Of a DNA stretch of 64,000 nt, positions 45,466-54,598 are shown piece after piece; within the stretch, counting starts at the first letter, position 1, and each line of letters starts with the position of its first letter. A program made the position numbers and the translations under genes. The notes below the pieces were generated by a model. That model worked only from the letters and a program-made list of their open reading frames with translations. It ran no database searches and was not told the DNA's origin. The stretch is from the NCBI RefSeq assembly GCF_020991125.1, contig NZ_CP087715.1, positions 1,949,501-2,013,500 of the forward strand, given 5' to 3'. The DNA is from Microbulbifer celer (GTDB taxonomy: Bacteria > Pseudomonadota > Gammaproteobacteria > Pseudomonadales > Cellvibrionaceae).

Positions 45466-47228
45466 ACATTGCCATCTTCTCCGCCAGTGAAGTTTTCCCG
45501 CAATGTGGTGAATGCCTCGTATTGGGTAAAAAATATCTTGCCCGACAACTGGTCCAGAAACCCGCTTTTTGCCAGCGCATCCATTACCGGCCCTTTCACT
45601 TCCGACAGGTGGAAGCAGATTCCAGCGGTCTGTAACTGATCGTTAATGGATTCGAGGGCTTCCAGTGCACTCCAGTCAATTTCATTGATAGCGCTGCACA
45701 TCAGGATCACGTGTTTCAATTCAGGAGTTGCGGCGATATCGCTGTAAATACGCTCTTCCAGAAACGCCGCGTTGGAAAACATCAGGCTTTCATCCACCCG
45801 CACACTCAGAATCTGCGGCACGGTATGTACCTGATGACGCTGGATATTGCGGAAATGCTCAGTTCCCTCCACAAGCCCCACTTCGGCAATGTGCGGTTTG
45901 GAGGTGCGATAAAGAAAAAGCACGATGGATGCCACAACGCCACAGGACACCCCGATCTCCACCCCAAACAGTAATGTGACCACAATCGTAATCATCACCG
46001 CGAAAAAATCGCTGGGCGAGTAGCGCCAGGTCTTTTGCAGAATGGAAAAGTCCACCAGCGAAAGTACCGCGACAATGATGGTTGCCGCCAGTGTGGCCTT
46101 GGGCAGATAGTAGAGATACGGGGTCAGAAACATCGCTGCCAGCGCAATCCCTATGGCGGTCATGACACTGGCCATTTGCGTTTCCGCGCCCGCGTCAAAA
46201 TTCACCACCGAGCGGGAAAAGCCACCGGTTACCGGAAAACCGCCGGAAAGGCCGGATGCCATGTTCGCCGCACCGAGGCCGATCAATTCCTGATTCATAT
46301 CGATTTTCTGCCGGCGCTTGGCCGCCAGGGTTTTACCCACGGAGATGGATTCCACATAACCGATGATGGAGATCATGATCGCCGGCACCATCAATTGCTG
46401 CAGCAACGTCAGGGAAAAGTTCGGCAATCCGAACGATGGCAGTCCACCGGGGATCTCCCCCACCAGTTGCACTCCCCTGCCTTCGAGATCCAGGCCGCCG
46501 GCCAGCACAATCGTGGCGATCACTCCCACCACCGGGGCGGCCTTGACCAGCAGGCTTGCGGTGTTCTCGGAAACCGACAGTCTGCGCAGCAGGGCCACCG
46601 CCCCGCCCCGAGACCAGATCAGGAAACCCACCACCGCCGTGCCCAGCACGAGCGTATAGAGGTTGATTTCTCCCATCCCCGCGAGTATCGAATGCAGGAG
46701 CTCAGGCAAATTGTCCCCGCTGGCCGCCACGCCCATCAGATGCTTGAGCTGGCTGACAGCGATCAGGATGCCAGATGCAGTGATAAACCCCGAGATGACC
46801 GGGTGCGAGAGGAAATTGGCGAGAAACCCCAGACGTAGCACCCCGAGCAGGAGCAGGAAAAGGCCCGATAACAACGCCAGCAACATGGCCGCCAGCAGGT
46901 AATCCGCAGTATTTTGCGCGGCGACCTGCCCCAGGGCGGCGGCGCTCATCAGCGATGCCACCGCAACCGGTCCCACCGACAGCGTACGGCTGCTGCCAAA
47001 CAGCGCATAAGCCACCAGCGGCGCAATACTCGCATAGAGACCGACCTCAGCCGGCAACCCCGCCAGCAGCGCGTAGGCCAGCGACTGTGGAATCAGCATG
47101 ATGGTGACGATCACCGCTGCCAACAGATCCTTCTGTAAGGTGGACAGCGAGTAGCCGGGCAACCAGATTGCAGCAGGCAGGAAACGGCCCAGCCAGTGTG
47201 CCGGGCCATTATTGAAAAGCGCCTTCAC
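45450..47228 (-). CDS. SulP family anion permease with STAS domain
   Basis: 592 residues, GTG start. SulP membrane domain: MLIPQSLAYALLAGLPAEVG, ALFGSSRTLSVGPVAVASL, GFITASGILIAVSQLKHL. The C-terminal STAS domain has VILMCSAINEIDWSALEAL. It is third in a probable operon with the persulfide dioxygenase-like and DUF442 genes (12 bases after the latter). In such clusters the permease probably exports sulfite or sulfate made by sulfide oxidation, but the direction is inference. A similar SulP gene lies at the far end of the cluster (49713-51446). Confidence 0.88.
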   Translation of the reverse strand: MKALFNNGPAHWLGRFLPAAIWLPGYSLSTLQKDLLAAVIVTIMLIPQSLAYALLAGLPAEVGLYASIAPLVAYALFGSSRTLSVGPVAVASLMSAAALGQVAAQNTADYLLAAMLLALLSGLFLLLLGVLRLGFLANFLSHPVISGFITASGILIAVSQLKHLMGVAASGDNLPELLHSILAGMGEINLYTLVLGTAVVGFLIWSRGGAVALLRRLSVSENTASLLVKAAPVVGVIATIVLAGGLDLEGRGVQLVGEIPGGLPSFGLPNFSLTLLQQLMVPAIMISIIGYVESISVGKTLAAKRRQKIDMNQELIGLGAANMASGLSGGFPVTGGFSRSVVNFDAGAETQMASVMTAIGIALAAMFLTPYLYYLPKATLAATIIVAVLSLVDFSILQKTWRYSPSDFFAVMITIVVTLLFGVEIGVSCGVVASIVLFLYRTSKPHIAEVGLVEGTEHFRNIQRHQVHTVPQILSVRVDESLMFSNAAFLEERIYSDIAATPELKHVILMCSAINEIDWSALEALESINDQLQTAGICFHLSEVKGPVMDALAKSGFLDQLSGKIFFTQYEAFTTLRENFTGGEDGNVQENR

Positions 47229-47240
47229 CCAAAGCTACTC

Positions 47241-47648
47241 TCAGTAAGTCACCAGCACACCGCTGATATCAAAACCCGCCCGCTGCGCAGCCTGCTGTAG
47301 CTGCTTTTTGTCGACGCCACTCAGGCATCGAGCCGCCGCCCAGAGGTTGCAGGAGCGATTACCGGTGCGACAGAAAGCGTGCACCTTCTTGCCGCTTTCG
47401 AGCAGCTTGTGAAAGGCTTCACTGTGATCCGGCTGCATCTGACCGCGTGAAAACGGAATCGCCACAAACATCATGCCGGCCCCGGTAGCAGACTGTTCCA
47501 GTTCGGCAAAAGTGGGTTGCCCCTCTGCCTCCTGTTCCGGGCGATTGCAGACGATCACTTCCACGCCGGCGTCTGCCAATGCCTGAAACTCTTCCAGCGT
47601 CGGCTCGGCGGAAACACTGACCTGCTGATCCAGAACTTTCGAATCCAT
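47241..47648 (-). CDS. DUF442 / TIGR01244 sulfur transferase-phosphatase family protein
   Basis: 135 residues. The fold is of the tyrosine-phosphatase/rhodanese-like type with the loop CRTGNR at residues 93-98 supplying the nucleophilic Cys and Arg. The segment EVIVCNRPEQEAEGQP is typical. In other bacteria this domain is fused to or encoded beside the persulfide dioxygenase of sulfide detoxification (the Blh protein). It may handle persulfide sulfur as a rhodanese-like transferase. It lies between the dioxygenase-like and SulP genes. Confidence 0.88.
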   Translation of the reverse strand: MDSKVLDQQVSVSAEPTLEEFQALADAGVEVIVCNRPEQEAEGQPTFAELEQSATGAGMMFVAIPFSRGQMQPDHSEAFHKLLESGKKVHAFCRTGNRSCNLWAAARCLSGVDKKQLQQAAQRAGFDISGVLVTY

Positions 47649-47695
47649 AACGTCCTCACAAAAATCTCGGATTGTTTACTTCACACCGTGCGCAT

Positions 47696-48574
47696 TCACA
47701 GCGTGTCGATCGGCACCTTCAGATACACCGTGCCATTGTCTTCAGCGGGCGGCATCTGCCCTGCGCGGATATTGACCTGAATGGAGGGAATGATCAGTCG
47801 CGGCATCCCCAGGGTCGCATCCCGCTCGGAACGCATCTTTACAAATGCATCTTCGCTCACCCCCTCGTGTAGATGGATGTTGTTCCGTTTCTGCTCGGCG
47901 ACGGTGGTCTCGCACTGGTGATCCCGACTGCCATTGGGCGGATAGTCATGACACATGAACATGCGGGTGTCTTCCGGCAACGCCAGTAGCTTCTGCACCG
48001 AACGATAGAGCTTGCGCGCATCCCCTCCGGGAAAATCACAGCGGGCACTGCCCACATCCGGCAGGAACAGCGTATCGCCGACAAACAGCGCATCGCCGAT
48101 CAACCAGGCCATATCGGCCGGGGTATGGCCGGGCACGTAGATCACCCGCCCTTCCAGATCACCGATGCGGAAGGTTTCCTCTTCCGCAAACAGGTGATCG
48201 AACTGGGAGCCATCCACCAGAAATTCTTTTTCCAGGTTGAAGACGTCGCGGAAGATGCCCTGCACCTCGCGGATATGATCGCCGATGGCAATCTTCCCCC
48301 CCAGCTGCTCGCGGATATACGGCGCCGCAGACAGGTGGTCAGCATGGGCGTGGGTTTCCAGCACCCACTCCACGGTGAGCTGCTTTTCCCGTACAAACGC
48401 GACTATATTTTCTGCGCCCTTGGTACTGGTGCGCCCGGATGCCTGGTCAAAGTCCAGCACCGCGTCGATCACCGCAGCGCTGCCGCCATTGCGGTCGTAC
48501 ACCACGTAGCTCCAGGTTTCGGTCGTGGGGTCGAGAAAGGCCTGCACAAGCGGGCAAGTGTCAGATACGGTCAT
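47696..48574 (-). CDS. Metallo-beta-lactamase fold persulfide dioxygenase-like protein
   Basis: 292 residues from the ATG at 48574. Motifs: THAHADH (H75, H77, D79, H80), PGHTPADMAW, LFVGDTLFLPDVGSARCDFP and MFMCHDYPPNG. These fit the ETHE1/Blh group, which oxidises glutathione persulfide to sulfite using one iron. DUF442 and SulP genes follow, and YeeE genes diverge, as in BigR-type sulfide-response operons of Xylella and Agrobacterium. No ArsR/BigR-type regulator gene is in the window. Confidence 0.88.
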   Translation of the reverse strand: MTVSDTCPLVQAFLDPTTETWSYVVYDRNGGSAAVIDAVLDFDQASGRTSTKGAENIVAFVREKQLTVEWVLETHAHADHLSAAPYIREQLGGKIAIGDHIREVQGIFRDVFNLEKEFLVDGSQFDHLFAEEETFRIGDLEGRVIYVPGHTPADMAWLIGDALFVGDTLFLPDVGSARCDFPGGDARKLYRSVQKLLALPEDTRMFMCHDYPPNGSRDHQCETTVAEQKRNNIHLHEGVSEDAFVKMRSERDATLGMPRLIIPSIQVNIRAGQMPPAEDNGTVYLKVPIDTL

Positions 48575-48609
48575 GGTCGGCTCCCATCTGGCCTGAGAAG
48601 CAAAGACTA

Positions 48610-48655
48610 ATATATGATTTTGGTATAATATAATAACCATTAGGAATATTACCAG
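48610..48655. promoter_or_regulatory. AT-rich divergent control region of the persulfide cluster
   Basis: The 154-base gap between the divergent dioxygenase-like and YeeE genes holds a strongly AT-rich block containing TATAAT (48624-48629) and overlapping TATTAT/ATAATA words usable as -10 elements in both directions. Sites of the ArsR-type regulator BigR are AT-rich and overlap the -10 region; this block has that character, but no operator sequence can be assigned. Confidence 0.4.
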
Positions 48656-48728
48656 GGCGCCGGCCTGAATGCCTCGCCCCTGCTACAAACCCTGCACCAA
48701 CTCTATATTGCGCGGAGAGACTTGCCCC

Positions 48729-49175
48729 ATGAACGTTGACTGGAACGCATTTACCCCTGAGACCGCCCTTGCCGGTGGCCTCCTGATCGGACTGGCCAGT
48801 GCCTGGCTGATCCTGATGAACGGCCGCATTGCCGGCATCTCCGGCATCCTCGGCGGCTTGCTGGACAATGACCGCGACCAAAGTAACAGCCGCGGCTGGC
48901 AGCTCGCGTTTCTGCTCGGACTGCTCGCCGGTCCGGCCATCTGGGTTCTGTTTCACGCCCTGCCAACCATTGAAATACGCGCGAGTTATCCGATGTTGAT
49001 TGCTGCAGGCCTGCTCGTGGGCATCGGCACCCGCTATGCCTCCGGCTGCACCAGCGGACACGGTGTATGTGGCCTGTCACGACTGTCTCCGCGCTCTCTC
49101 GCCGCCACCCTCGCATTTATGGGGGGCGGCTTTGCCACTGTTTATGTTATCCGCCACCTGATGGGAGCCGCGTAA
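48729..49175 (+). CDS. YeeE/YedE family half transporter
   Basis: 148 residues from the ATG at 48729, with GGAGAG upstream. Four or so membrane segments. The conserved cysteine region RYASGCTSGHGVCGLSRLSP identifies the YeeE/YedE sulfur-transport family. Here the protein is half size and pairs with the next gene, four bases later; together they equal one full-length YeeE. Full-length YeeE proteins import thiosulfate through conserved cysteines. In persulfide clusters the pair probably moves a sulfur compound. Confidence 0.9.
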   Translation: MNVDWNAFTPETALAGGLLIGLASAWLILMNGRIAGISGILGGLLDNDRDQSNSRGWQLAFLLGLLAGPAIWVLFHALPTIEIRASYPMLIAAGLLVGIGTRYASGCTSGHGVCGLSRLSPRSLAATLAFMGGGFATVYVIRHLMGAA

Positions 49176-49179
49176 ACCC

Positions 49180-49611
49180 ATGAATAAAGTAACAATCTCT
49201 GCCTTCGTATCCGGCCTGATTTTCAGCTTCGGGCTGTTACTTTCCGGCATGGCTAACCCGGAAAAGGTGCTCGGGTTCCTTGATCTGTTCGGCGCCTGGG
49301 ATCCTTCGCTGGGGCTGGTCATGGGGGGCGCCATCGCGGTCGGTCTGCCGGCCTTTCTGGTGGCCAAGAAACGGGCAGTCGCGATATTGGGCGACCCCAT
49401 ACGGTTACCCACCAAGCGCACACTGGATCGCCGCCTGATCCTCGGTAGCCTGGTATTCGGTATCGGCTGGGGTATCGCCGGGTTTTGCCCGGGGCCGGGC
49501 ATTGTGGCCACCGGCGCAGGGGAAGCCGGAGCGGTGACCTTCGTGCTGGCGATGGTGGCAGGCATGCTGGCGTTCCGATGGTTGGAGAACCGTCACAGCA
49601 GCGCTCGTTGA
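49180..49611 (+). CDS. DUF6691 (YeeE/YedE-like) half transporter
   Basis: 143 residues, about four membrane segments. FSFGLLLSGMANPEKVLGFLD and GWGIAGFCPGPG are typical of the second half of the split YeeE pair. The gene starts four bases after its partner's stop, so they are co-translated and probably form a complex. Confidence 0.9.
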   Translation: MNKVTISAFVSGLIFSFGLLLSGMANPEKVLGFLDLFGAWDPSLGLVMGGAIAVGLPAFLVAKKRAVAILGDPIRLPTKRTLDRRLILGSLVFGIGWGIAGFCPGPGIVATGAGEAGAVTFVLAMVAGMLAFRWLENRHSSAR

Positions 49612-49712
49612 GCCGCCTGCGGTGGCGGTCGGTAATCGGTTCGTCACGGGTCCCACACCAGAGGCTATCCTGATGATGTCCATCCAGCCTCTGGCATCTA
49701 ACTGCGCGAGCA

Positions 49713-51446
49713 ATGCGGCTAAACCGAATCGTCCCCAAATGGATTAAAAACTACCAGCGCCAGTGGCTGCACGCCGATATGACCGCAGCCCTGGTCTCCG
49801 GCATGCTGCTGGTTCCGCAGGGGCTCGCCTATGCCCTGCTCGCGGGCCTGCCGCCACATGTCGGGCTATACGCCAGCCTGATTCCGCTGATTGCGTACGC
49901 GACTTTTGGCAGCAGCAGTGCCATGTCCGTGGGGCCCGCCGCGGTACTTTCCCTGATGACGGTTTCCGCCCTATCACCGCTGGCAGCTGTGGGGAGCCCG
50001 GAATACATCACTGCCGCCATCATGTTGACGCTGCTAAGCGGCGTATTCCTCTTTGCCATGGGGCTTTTCAAGCTTGGCGCCCTATCCAACCTGCTGAGCC
50101 ACCCGGTCATCAATGGCTTTGTCTCCGGCGCCGCCGCATTGATTATTGTCGGACAGTTGCCGGCAATCCTGGGCGTGGAGGCCGACGGGGAAACCGCCTC
50201 GGTCAAGCTGTTTCACGTAATTGAAAACCTGCCGCAAGCGCACATCCCCACGATGGCATTCGGAATCGCCACGGCGATACTGCTGATTACCAGCCGTCTG
50301 TGGTTGCCGATTACGCTATTCCGCCTGGGTGTACCGAAGCAGATCGCGCGGCTGTCTGCGCGGCTGATGCCGATGTTATTGGTGCTCTGCGCCATTGGAC
50401 TGGTGCACTGGTTCAAACTCGAAGACAAACTCGTCATCGTCGGGAATATCCCCTCAGGGCTGCCCAAGCTTATTCTGCCCGGGTTCGACGGCGGGCTGAT
50501 CTATCAGTTACTGCTGCCAGCACTGATTATTGCGCTGCTGGGGTTTGTTGAGAGTCTGTCCATTGCCCAGTCGTTGGCGGCCCGCCGCGGCGAGCGGCTC
50601 AATGCTGATGGAGAGCTGCTGGGGCTCGGCGCAGCGAATATCACCAGCGCAATCTCCGGAGGGCTTCCAGTAGCCGGCAGCTTTTCTCGTACCGCTGTCA
50701 ATGCGGAAGCCGGAGCGGTCTCCCCGCTGGCGGGGGTCTTGGCAGCGCTTTTGATGATTCCGATACTGCTGTACCTCACTGACCTCTTCAGCAAATTACC
50801 ACTCACCGTGTTGGCCGCTATCATCATCGTCGCCGCCGCAGGGCTGTTTGATTTTCGCGGCTTCATTCACAACTGGCGCTATGACCGCACGGATGGCATC
50901 GCCATGGCCTGCACGTTTGCCGGGGTACTGCTTTTTGGTGTAGAGGTCGGTATCGCCCTAGGCATCGGATTGTCTTTTGCCACCTTGATCTGGCGCAGCA
51001 GTCGGCCGCACATTGCGGTGGTGGGGCGGGTGCCCGGTACCGAGCATTTTCGCAATGTGCTGCGCCACGATGTGGAGACCCAGAGTGATCTGCTTTTTCT
51101 TCGCATCGATGAAAGCCTGTTCTTCAACAATATCAGCGCAGTGGAGGACCGCCTCCTCAGTGAGCTCAAACGGCATCCGGCCACCAGGGAACTAGTACTG
51201 ATACTGTCCTCTGTCAGCCGTATCGACGGAACCGCGCTGGAGCGGCTGCATCAGATCAACAAGGACCTGAGAAGTCGAGATATCCGCCTGCATATGGCGG
51301 AAGTGAAAGGACCGGTACTGGACCGTCTGAGCCGATCAAAACTGCTGGAGAAACTGACCGGGCGCATCTTCCTCTCGGCATACATCGCGGAGCTGGCGCT
51401 GCTGCACGGGGAAGATCCCGCTGCCGCAGCCGACACTGCGACTTAG
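49713..51446 (+). CDS. SulP family anion permease with STAS domain
   Basis: 577 residues. SulP signatures: LLVPQGLAYALLAGLPPHVG, ATFGSSSAMSVGPAAVLSLM, and GLPVAGSFSRTAVNAEAG. The STAS domain near 460-560 has LVLILSSVSRIDGTALERL. It resembles the SulP at 45450-47228 throughout, including the shared VPGTEHFRNV segment after the membrane domain (VEGTEHFRNI there). The two may be old duplicates. It closes the plus-strand arm of the persulfide cluster. Confidence 0.88.
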   Translation: MRLNRIVPKWIKNYQRQWLHADMTAALVSGMLLVPQGLAYALLAGLPPHVGLYASLIPLIAYATFGSSSAMSVGPAAVLSLMTVSALSPLAAVGSPEYITAAIMLTLLSGVFLFAMGLFKLGALSNLLSHPVINGFVSGAAALIIVGQLPAILGVEADGETASVKLFHVIENLPQAHIPTMAFGIATAILLITSRLWLPITLFRLGVPKQIARLSARLMPMLLVLCAIGLVHWFKLEDKLVIVGNIPSGLPKLILPGFDGGLIYQLLLPALIIALLGFVESLSIAQSLAARRGERLNADGELLGLGAANITSAISGGLPVAGSFSRTAVNAEAGAVSPLAGVLAALLMIPILLYLTDLFSKLPLTVLAAIIIVAAAGLFDFRGFIHNWRYDRTDGIAMACTFAGVLLFGVEVGIALGIGLSFATLIWRSSRPHIAVVGRVPGTEHFRNVLRHDVETQSDLLFLRIDESLFFNNISAVEDRLLSELKRHPATRELVLILSSVSRIDGTALERLHQINKDLRSRDIRLHMAEVKGPVLDRLSRSKLLEKLTGRIFLSAYIAELALLHGEDPAAAADTAT

Positions 51447-51553
51447 CAGCCCCTCATAACCCGCGCCACAGAACAGCTGTTTTGCTGCACGACTGTACCC
51501 CCCGGCCGGATACTGGCAAAATATCCAGTATTTGGAAGCGGTACGGGCAAACC

Positions 51554-53845
51554 ATGTCAGGCAGCGAGTCCACCCTTACGGAAGAACAACAGGCGATTGC
51601 CAACCATGCCGGTGGACATGCCAAGATCATTGCCGTCGCCGGCTCCGGCAAGACCACCGCGCTACTGCACTACATTAAAAACCGGTTGGCGGCGGGAACA
51701 GATCCCGGCCGGATGCTGGTAGTGATGTACAACCGCAGTGCGCGCGAAGACTTCAGCAAGCGCCTGCAGCAACTGTGCGCAGATGCCGACACCGGCAATC
51801 CGCACGCGGGGCTCGGCGTGCAGACATTTCACAGCCTCGGGTACCGCCTTTACCAGCGCATGATGCGCCGCGGTCATATTGCACAGGCCAATCTTACTCC
51901 CCTGCCGCAGTCCCTGGTCCAGTTACAGATCTGGAAAGCGATCGAGGCTTGTGCACCACCGGAAGAACTTGAAGATATCCGTGCACGCAAACAATCGGAA
52001 ACAGAAGCCGCTGAATTTTTTATCGACTATACCAAAACCATTCTCACCGGAGATCTCAGCGCGTTTGAGCAACTCGGCCTCGACGATCGCTATATGTATT
52101 TCCTTAAAGTGTTCCGCCAGTTCGAGCGCTGGCGTCAGGAACAGAGTGCGGTTACCTACGCAGACCTGATTTACGATCCGGCAATGGTGTTCAGTATGCG
52201 CCCGGATATCGCCGAATCCTACGGTAGCTTCTATGAAGATATCCTGGTCGATGAATACCAGGACATCAATGAGATCCAGCACTTTCTATTGCGAGTGATT
52301 TATGGGAAATCCGGCAACGTTATCGCCATTGGCGATCCCGATCAGACCATTTACGAGTGGCGGGGCTCGCGGCCGGCTTTTTTGCTGCGACTATTTGACG
52401 GCGACTTCCCGCCGTCCAATGTCTATCGCCTGAGCCAAACTTTCCGCTACGGACACACCCTGTCATTGGCCGCAAACCACTTCATCCAGAACAACCGCGA
52501 GCGCGCAGACATGCTGTGTGTTTCCGGCAGGCGTGAGGCGGAAACCGATATTCAGCAAGTGGCCACCGACAACGAAGGAAAGTGGCTGGTTGAACAGGTG
52601 CGCCACTGCCAGCGCGAGGGGCATGCACTATCAGAAATTGCCGTGCTGGTACGCCTCTGGTCACTGGCCGCACCGCTGGAACTGGCACTGCTGGCCAACC
52701 ATGTTCCTTACCGCTCTGGCAGCCGCAACACGGTACTCTCAAGACGAGAGTTGCGACCGCTGTTCTGGAGCCTGAATATAGCCGCCGGACGCTTCGCGGA
52801 ACTACCACAACAGCGTCGCAGCAAGGGACTGTATGAATGGCTTACGGCACCGCATATCCGGATTGCCCGCGCAGTCCTTGAGCCGTTGTGCGACAGGCTG
52901 GCAGAACAAAAGAGCGGCTGGGGTAAGGCAATGATGCAACTGGCCCCGGAATCCCTGAGCAAGCCCCAGTACAAACGTTTACGACAGCGGGCGGAATTGC
53001 TGACGCAGGTGGAAAAATGGCGCGGTCATGGCGGCGAGCTATTGCGACGACAGCTGAGCGACCTGGACTATCTGAGCGGCATTGCCGAAGACGCCTTCAA
53101 TCGCCAGCAAGGAGAAGAACGGCAGCAGACCATTCTCGCCTTCTGCCAGTATCTGGATGGGCTGAGAATGCCGCCGAAGGAAACCCTGGAGCATCTACAG
53201 CAATTACAGGAACAACACCAGCAACAGGAAAAGACCAGCGACAACACTCCCTCCGATGCAATCCAGATAACCACCATGCATCAGGCCAAGGGACTGGAAT
53301 GGGATCAGGTCATAATCCCCTCCCTCACCGACCAGAATATGCCGTATCAACCCCAGCGGGATTTCTCTACCCCGGCCTCCACCGAAAGCGAGCGCCGCCT
53401 GATGTATGTGGCCATGACCCGGGCACGCAAGCGCCTGTACCTGCTCACTCCGAAAACCACCGCGGAGCGCCCCGGATCACAACCAGAGAAGCGCCTTCCC
53501 GTAGAGGCTCAAAATGAACAGAAGCCCTCGCTGTTTCTGGACGAGATGCACATTCCCCTGTGCCGCCTGCTGGGCGATGCCCTGATTGAGAAACCGGGGG
53601 ACATCACCACGCAGGTACCGGTCACCCGGCTGGCAATGCGCTATATGAGCGCGTGTGATTACAACCCCGAAATCAATGCACCACGGGCTACCCAGCGACG
53701 GCCAGCCATCGGCGACAGTGTGCGGCACCAGAAACTGGGATACGGGCGGGTTACCAAGTGGGAGGATGAGCGGGTGGAAATTCTGTTCAGCGACCGCAAA
53801 AGCCGTCGCTTCGATTGGGAGAAGCTATCTCAGTTCCTGATATAA
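51554..53845 (+). CDS. UvrD/Rep-family superfamily I DNA helicase
   Basis: 763 residues from the ATG at 51554; a TTG at 51482 would add 24 residues without similarity. SF1 motifs in order: Q-motif LTEEQQAIANH, Walker A AVAGSGKT (residues 28-35), motif Ia TFHSLGYRL, Walker B DEYQD, motif III GDPDQTIYEWRGS, motif V TTMHQAKGLEWDQV and motif VI VAMTRARKRL. The C-terminus has a Tudor-like element (GDSVRHQKLGYGRVTKW) like that of PcrA, which binds RNA polymerase. It probably unwinds DNA 3' to 5' in repair. It is not the main UvrD by certain evidence, so no symbol is given. Confidence 0.88.
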   Translation: MSGSESTLTEEQQAIANHAGGHAKIIAVAGSGKTTALLHYIKNRLAAGTDPGRMLVVMYNRSAREDFSKRLQQLCADADTGNPHAGLGVQTFHSLGYRLYQRMMRRGHIAQANLTPLPQSLVQLQIWKAIEACAPPEELEDIRARKQSETEAAEFFIDYTKTILTGDLSAFEQLGLDDRYMYFLKVFRQFERWRQEQSAVTYADLIYDPAMVFSMRPDIAESYGSFYEDILVDEYQDINEIQHFLLRVIYGKSGNVIAIGDPDQTIYEWRGSRPAFLLRLFDGDFPPSNVYRLSQTFRYGHTLSLAANHFIQNNRERADMLCVSGRREAETDIQQVATDNEGKWLVEQVRHCQREGHALSEIAVLVRLWSLAAPLELALLANHVPYRSGSRNTVLSRRELRPLFWSLNIAAGRFAELPQQRRSKGLYEWLTAPHIRIARAVLEPLCDRLAEQKSGWGKAMMQLAPESLSKPQYKRLRQRAELLTQVEKWRGHGGELLRRQLSDLDYLSGIAEDAFNRQQGEERQQTILAFCQYLDGLRMPPKETLEHLQQLQEQHQQQEKTSDNTPSDAIQITTMHQAKGLEWDQVIIPSLTDQNMPYQPQRDFSTPASTESERRLMYVAMTRARKRLYLLTPKTTAERPGSQPEKRLPVEAQNEQKPSLFLDEMHIPLCRLLGDALIEKPGDITTQVPVTRLAMRYMSACDYNPEINAPRATQRRPAIGDSVRHQKLGYGRVTKWEDERVEILFSDRKSRRFDWEKLSQFLI

Positions 53846-53914
53846 CCGACATCAACCCTGTCAACGCCGAAGTGCCAACATGCAGACGGCCGCCATTGAT
53901 CTCCATGACTGACT

Positions 53915-54598
53915 TCAATTATCCCGCTGTGCAGACACCTCACTGGCGAATTGCTGGCTGACATTGAAAAACAGGGCATATTCATCCCCGGATTCGGGGT
54001 CCCGCACCTGCATTTTGTCGTAGACACCATGATCGTCATAGACCACAGACTGGTCCAGCACTTGCAGTCCTTTCAAGCGTACGAACCCGCGCAACTCTGA
54101 GGAACTGATGGTACGGAAAGCACTTTCCTGTGTGCGCCCATCGCCGCTGCGCTCGATGGAGGCCATCAACCCCTCCACCATATAGCGGTGGCTGTCTTCC
54201 CGATCAAAATGCCCTTCCCGACTGCTGCAGACGATACCAATCATGTGCGCTTCCAGGCTCATATAATTTTCTTCCAACACCTTGTCGAGATGCCCCAGAC
54301 AGCGATCAAAGTCTCCCTCCTGTACAGACTGGTACGCCTCAGGCAAGCCCGCAACCTCCATGCCGCCGCGCGGATTATATTCAGGCGATGCAACATAGGC
54401 TGCTCGCAGCCGGTCAAAATCCAGCGTGAAAGACAGTGCAAACGCTTCTGCGAGCAAACGACGATACTCGCTCTGGGGCGCCTTCTGCACGACGGTGTCG
54501 GGCGCGGGCGTACTTTGCTGCCCAGCGCACGCTGCGAGTAGCGCAGCGGTTACCAATAGCATGAATATTCTCAGGGATCTACGAAGGATCATTACCAT
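53915..54598 (-). CDS. Putative lipoprotein, DUF4919-like
   Basis: 227 residues. The signal ends in the lipobox LLAAC. The mature part has LRAAYVASPEYNPRGG near residue 65 and a helical SLEAHMIGIVCSSREGH region, similar in pattern to DUF4919 proteins; this match is from memory and uncertain. It is probably anchored to the cell envelope. Its start overlaps the end of the patatin gene by 20 bases, so the two are probably co-transcribed. An alternative ATG lies six bases later. Confidence 0.65.
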   Translation of the reverse strand: MVMILRRSLRIFMLLVTAALLAACAGQQSTPAPDTVVQKAPQSEYRRLLAEAFALSFTLDFDRLRAAYVASPEYNPRGGMEVAGLPEAYQSVQEGDFDRCLGHLDKVLEENYMSLEAHMIGIVCSSREGHFDREDSHRYMVEGLMASIERSGDGRTQESAFRTISSSELRGFVRLKGLQVLDQSVVYDDHGVYDKMQVRDPESGDEYALFFNVSQQFASEVSAQRDN

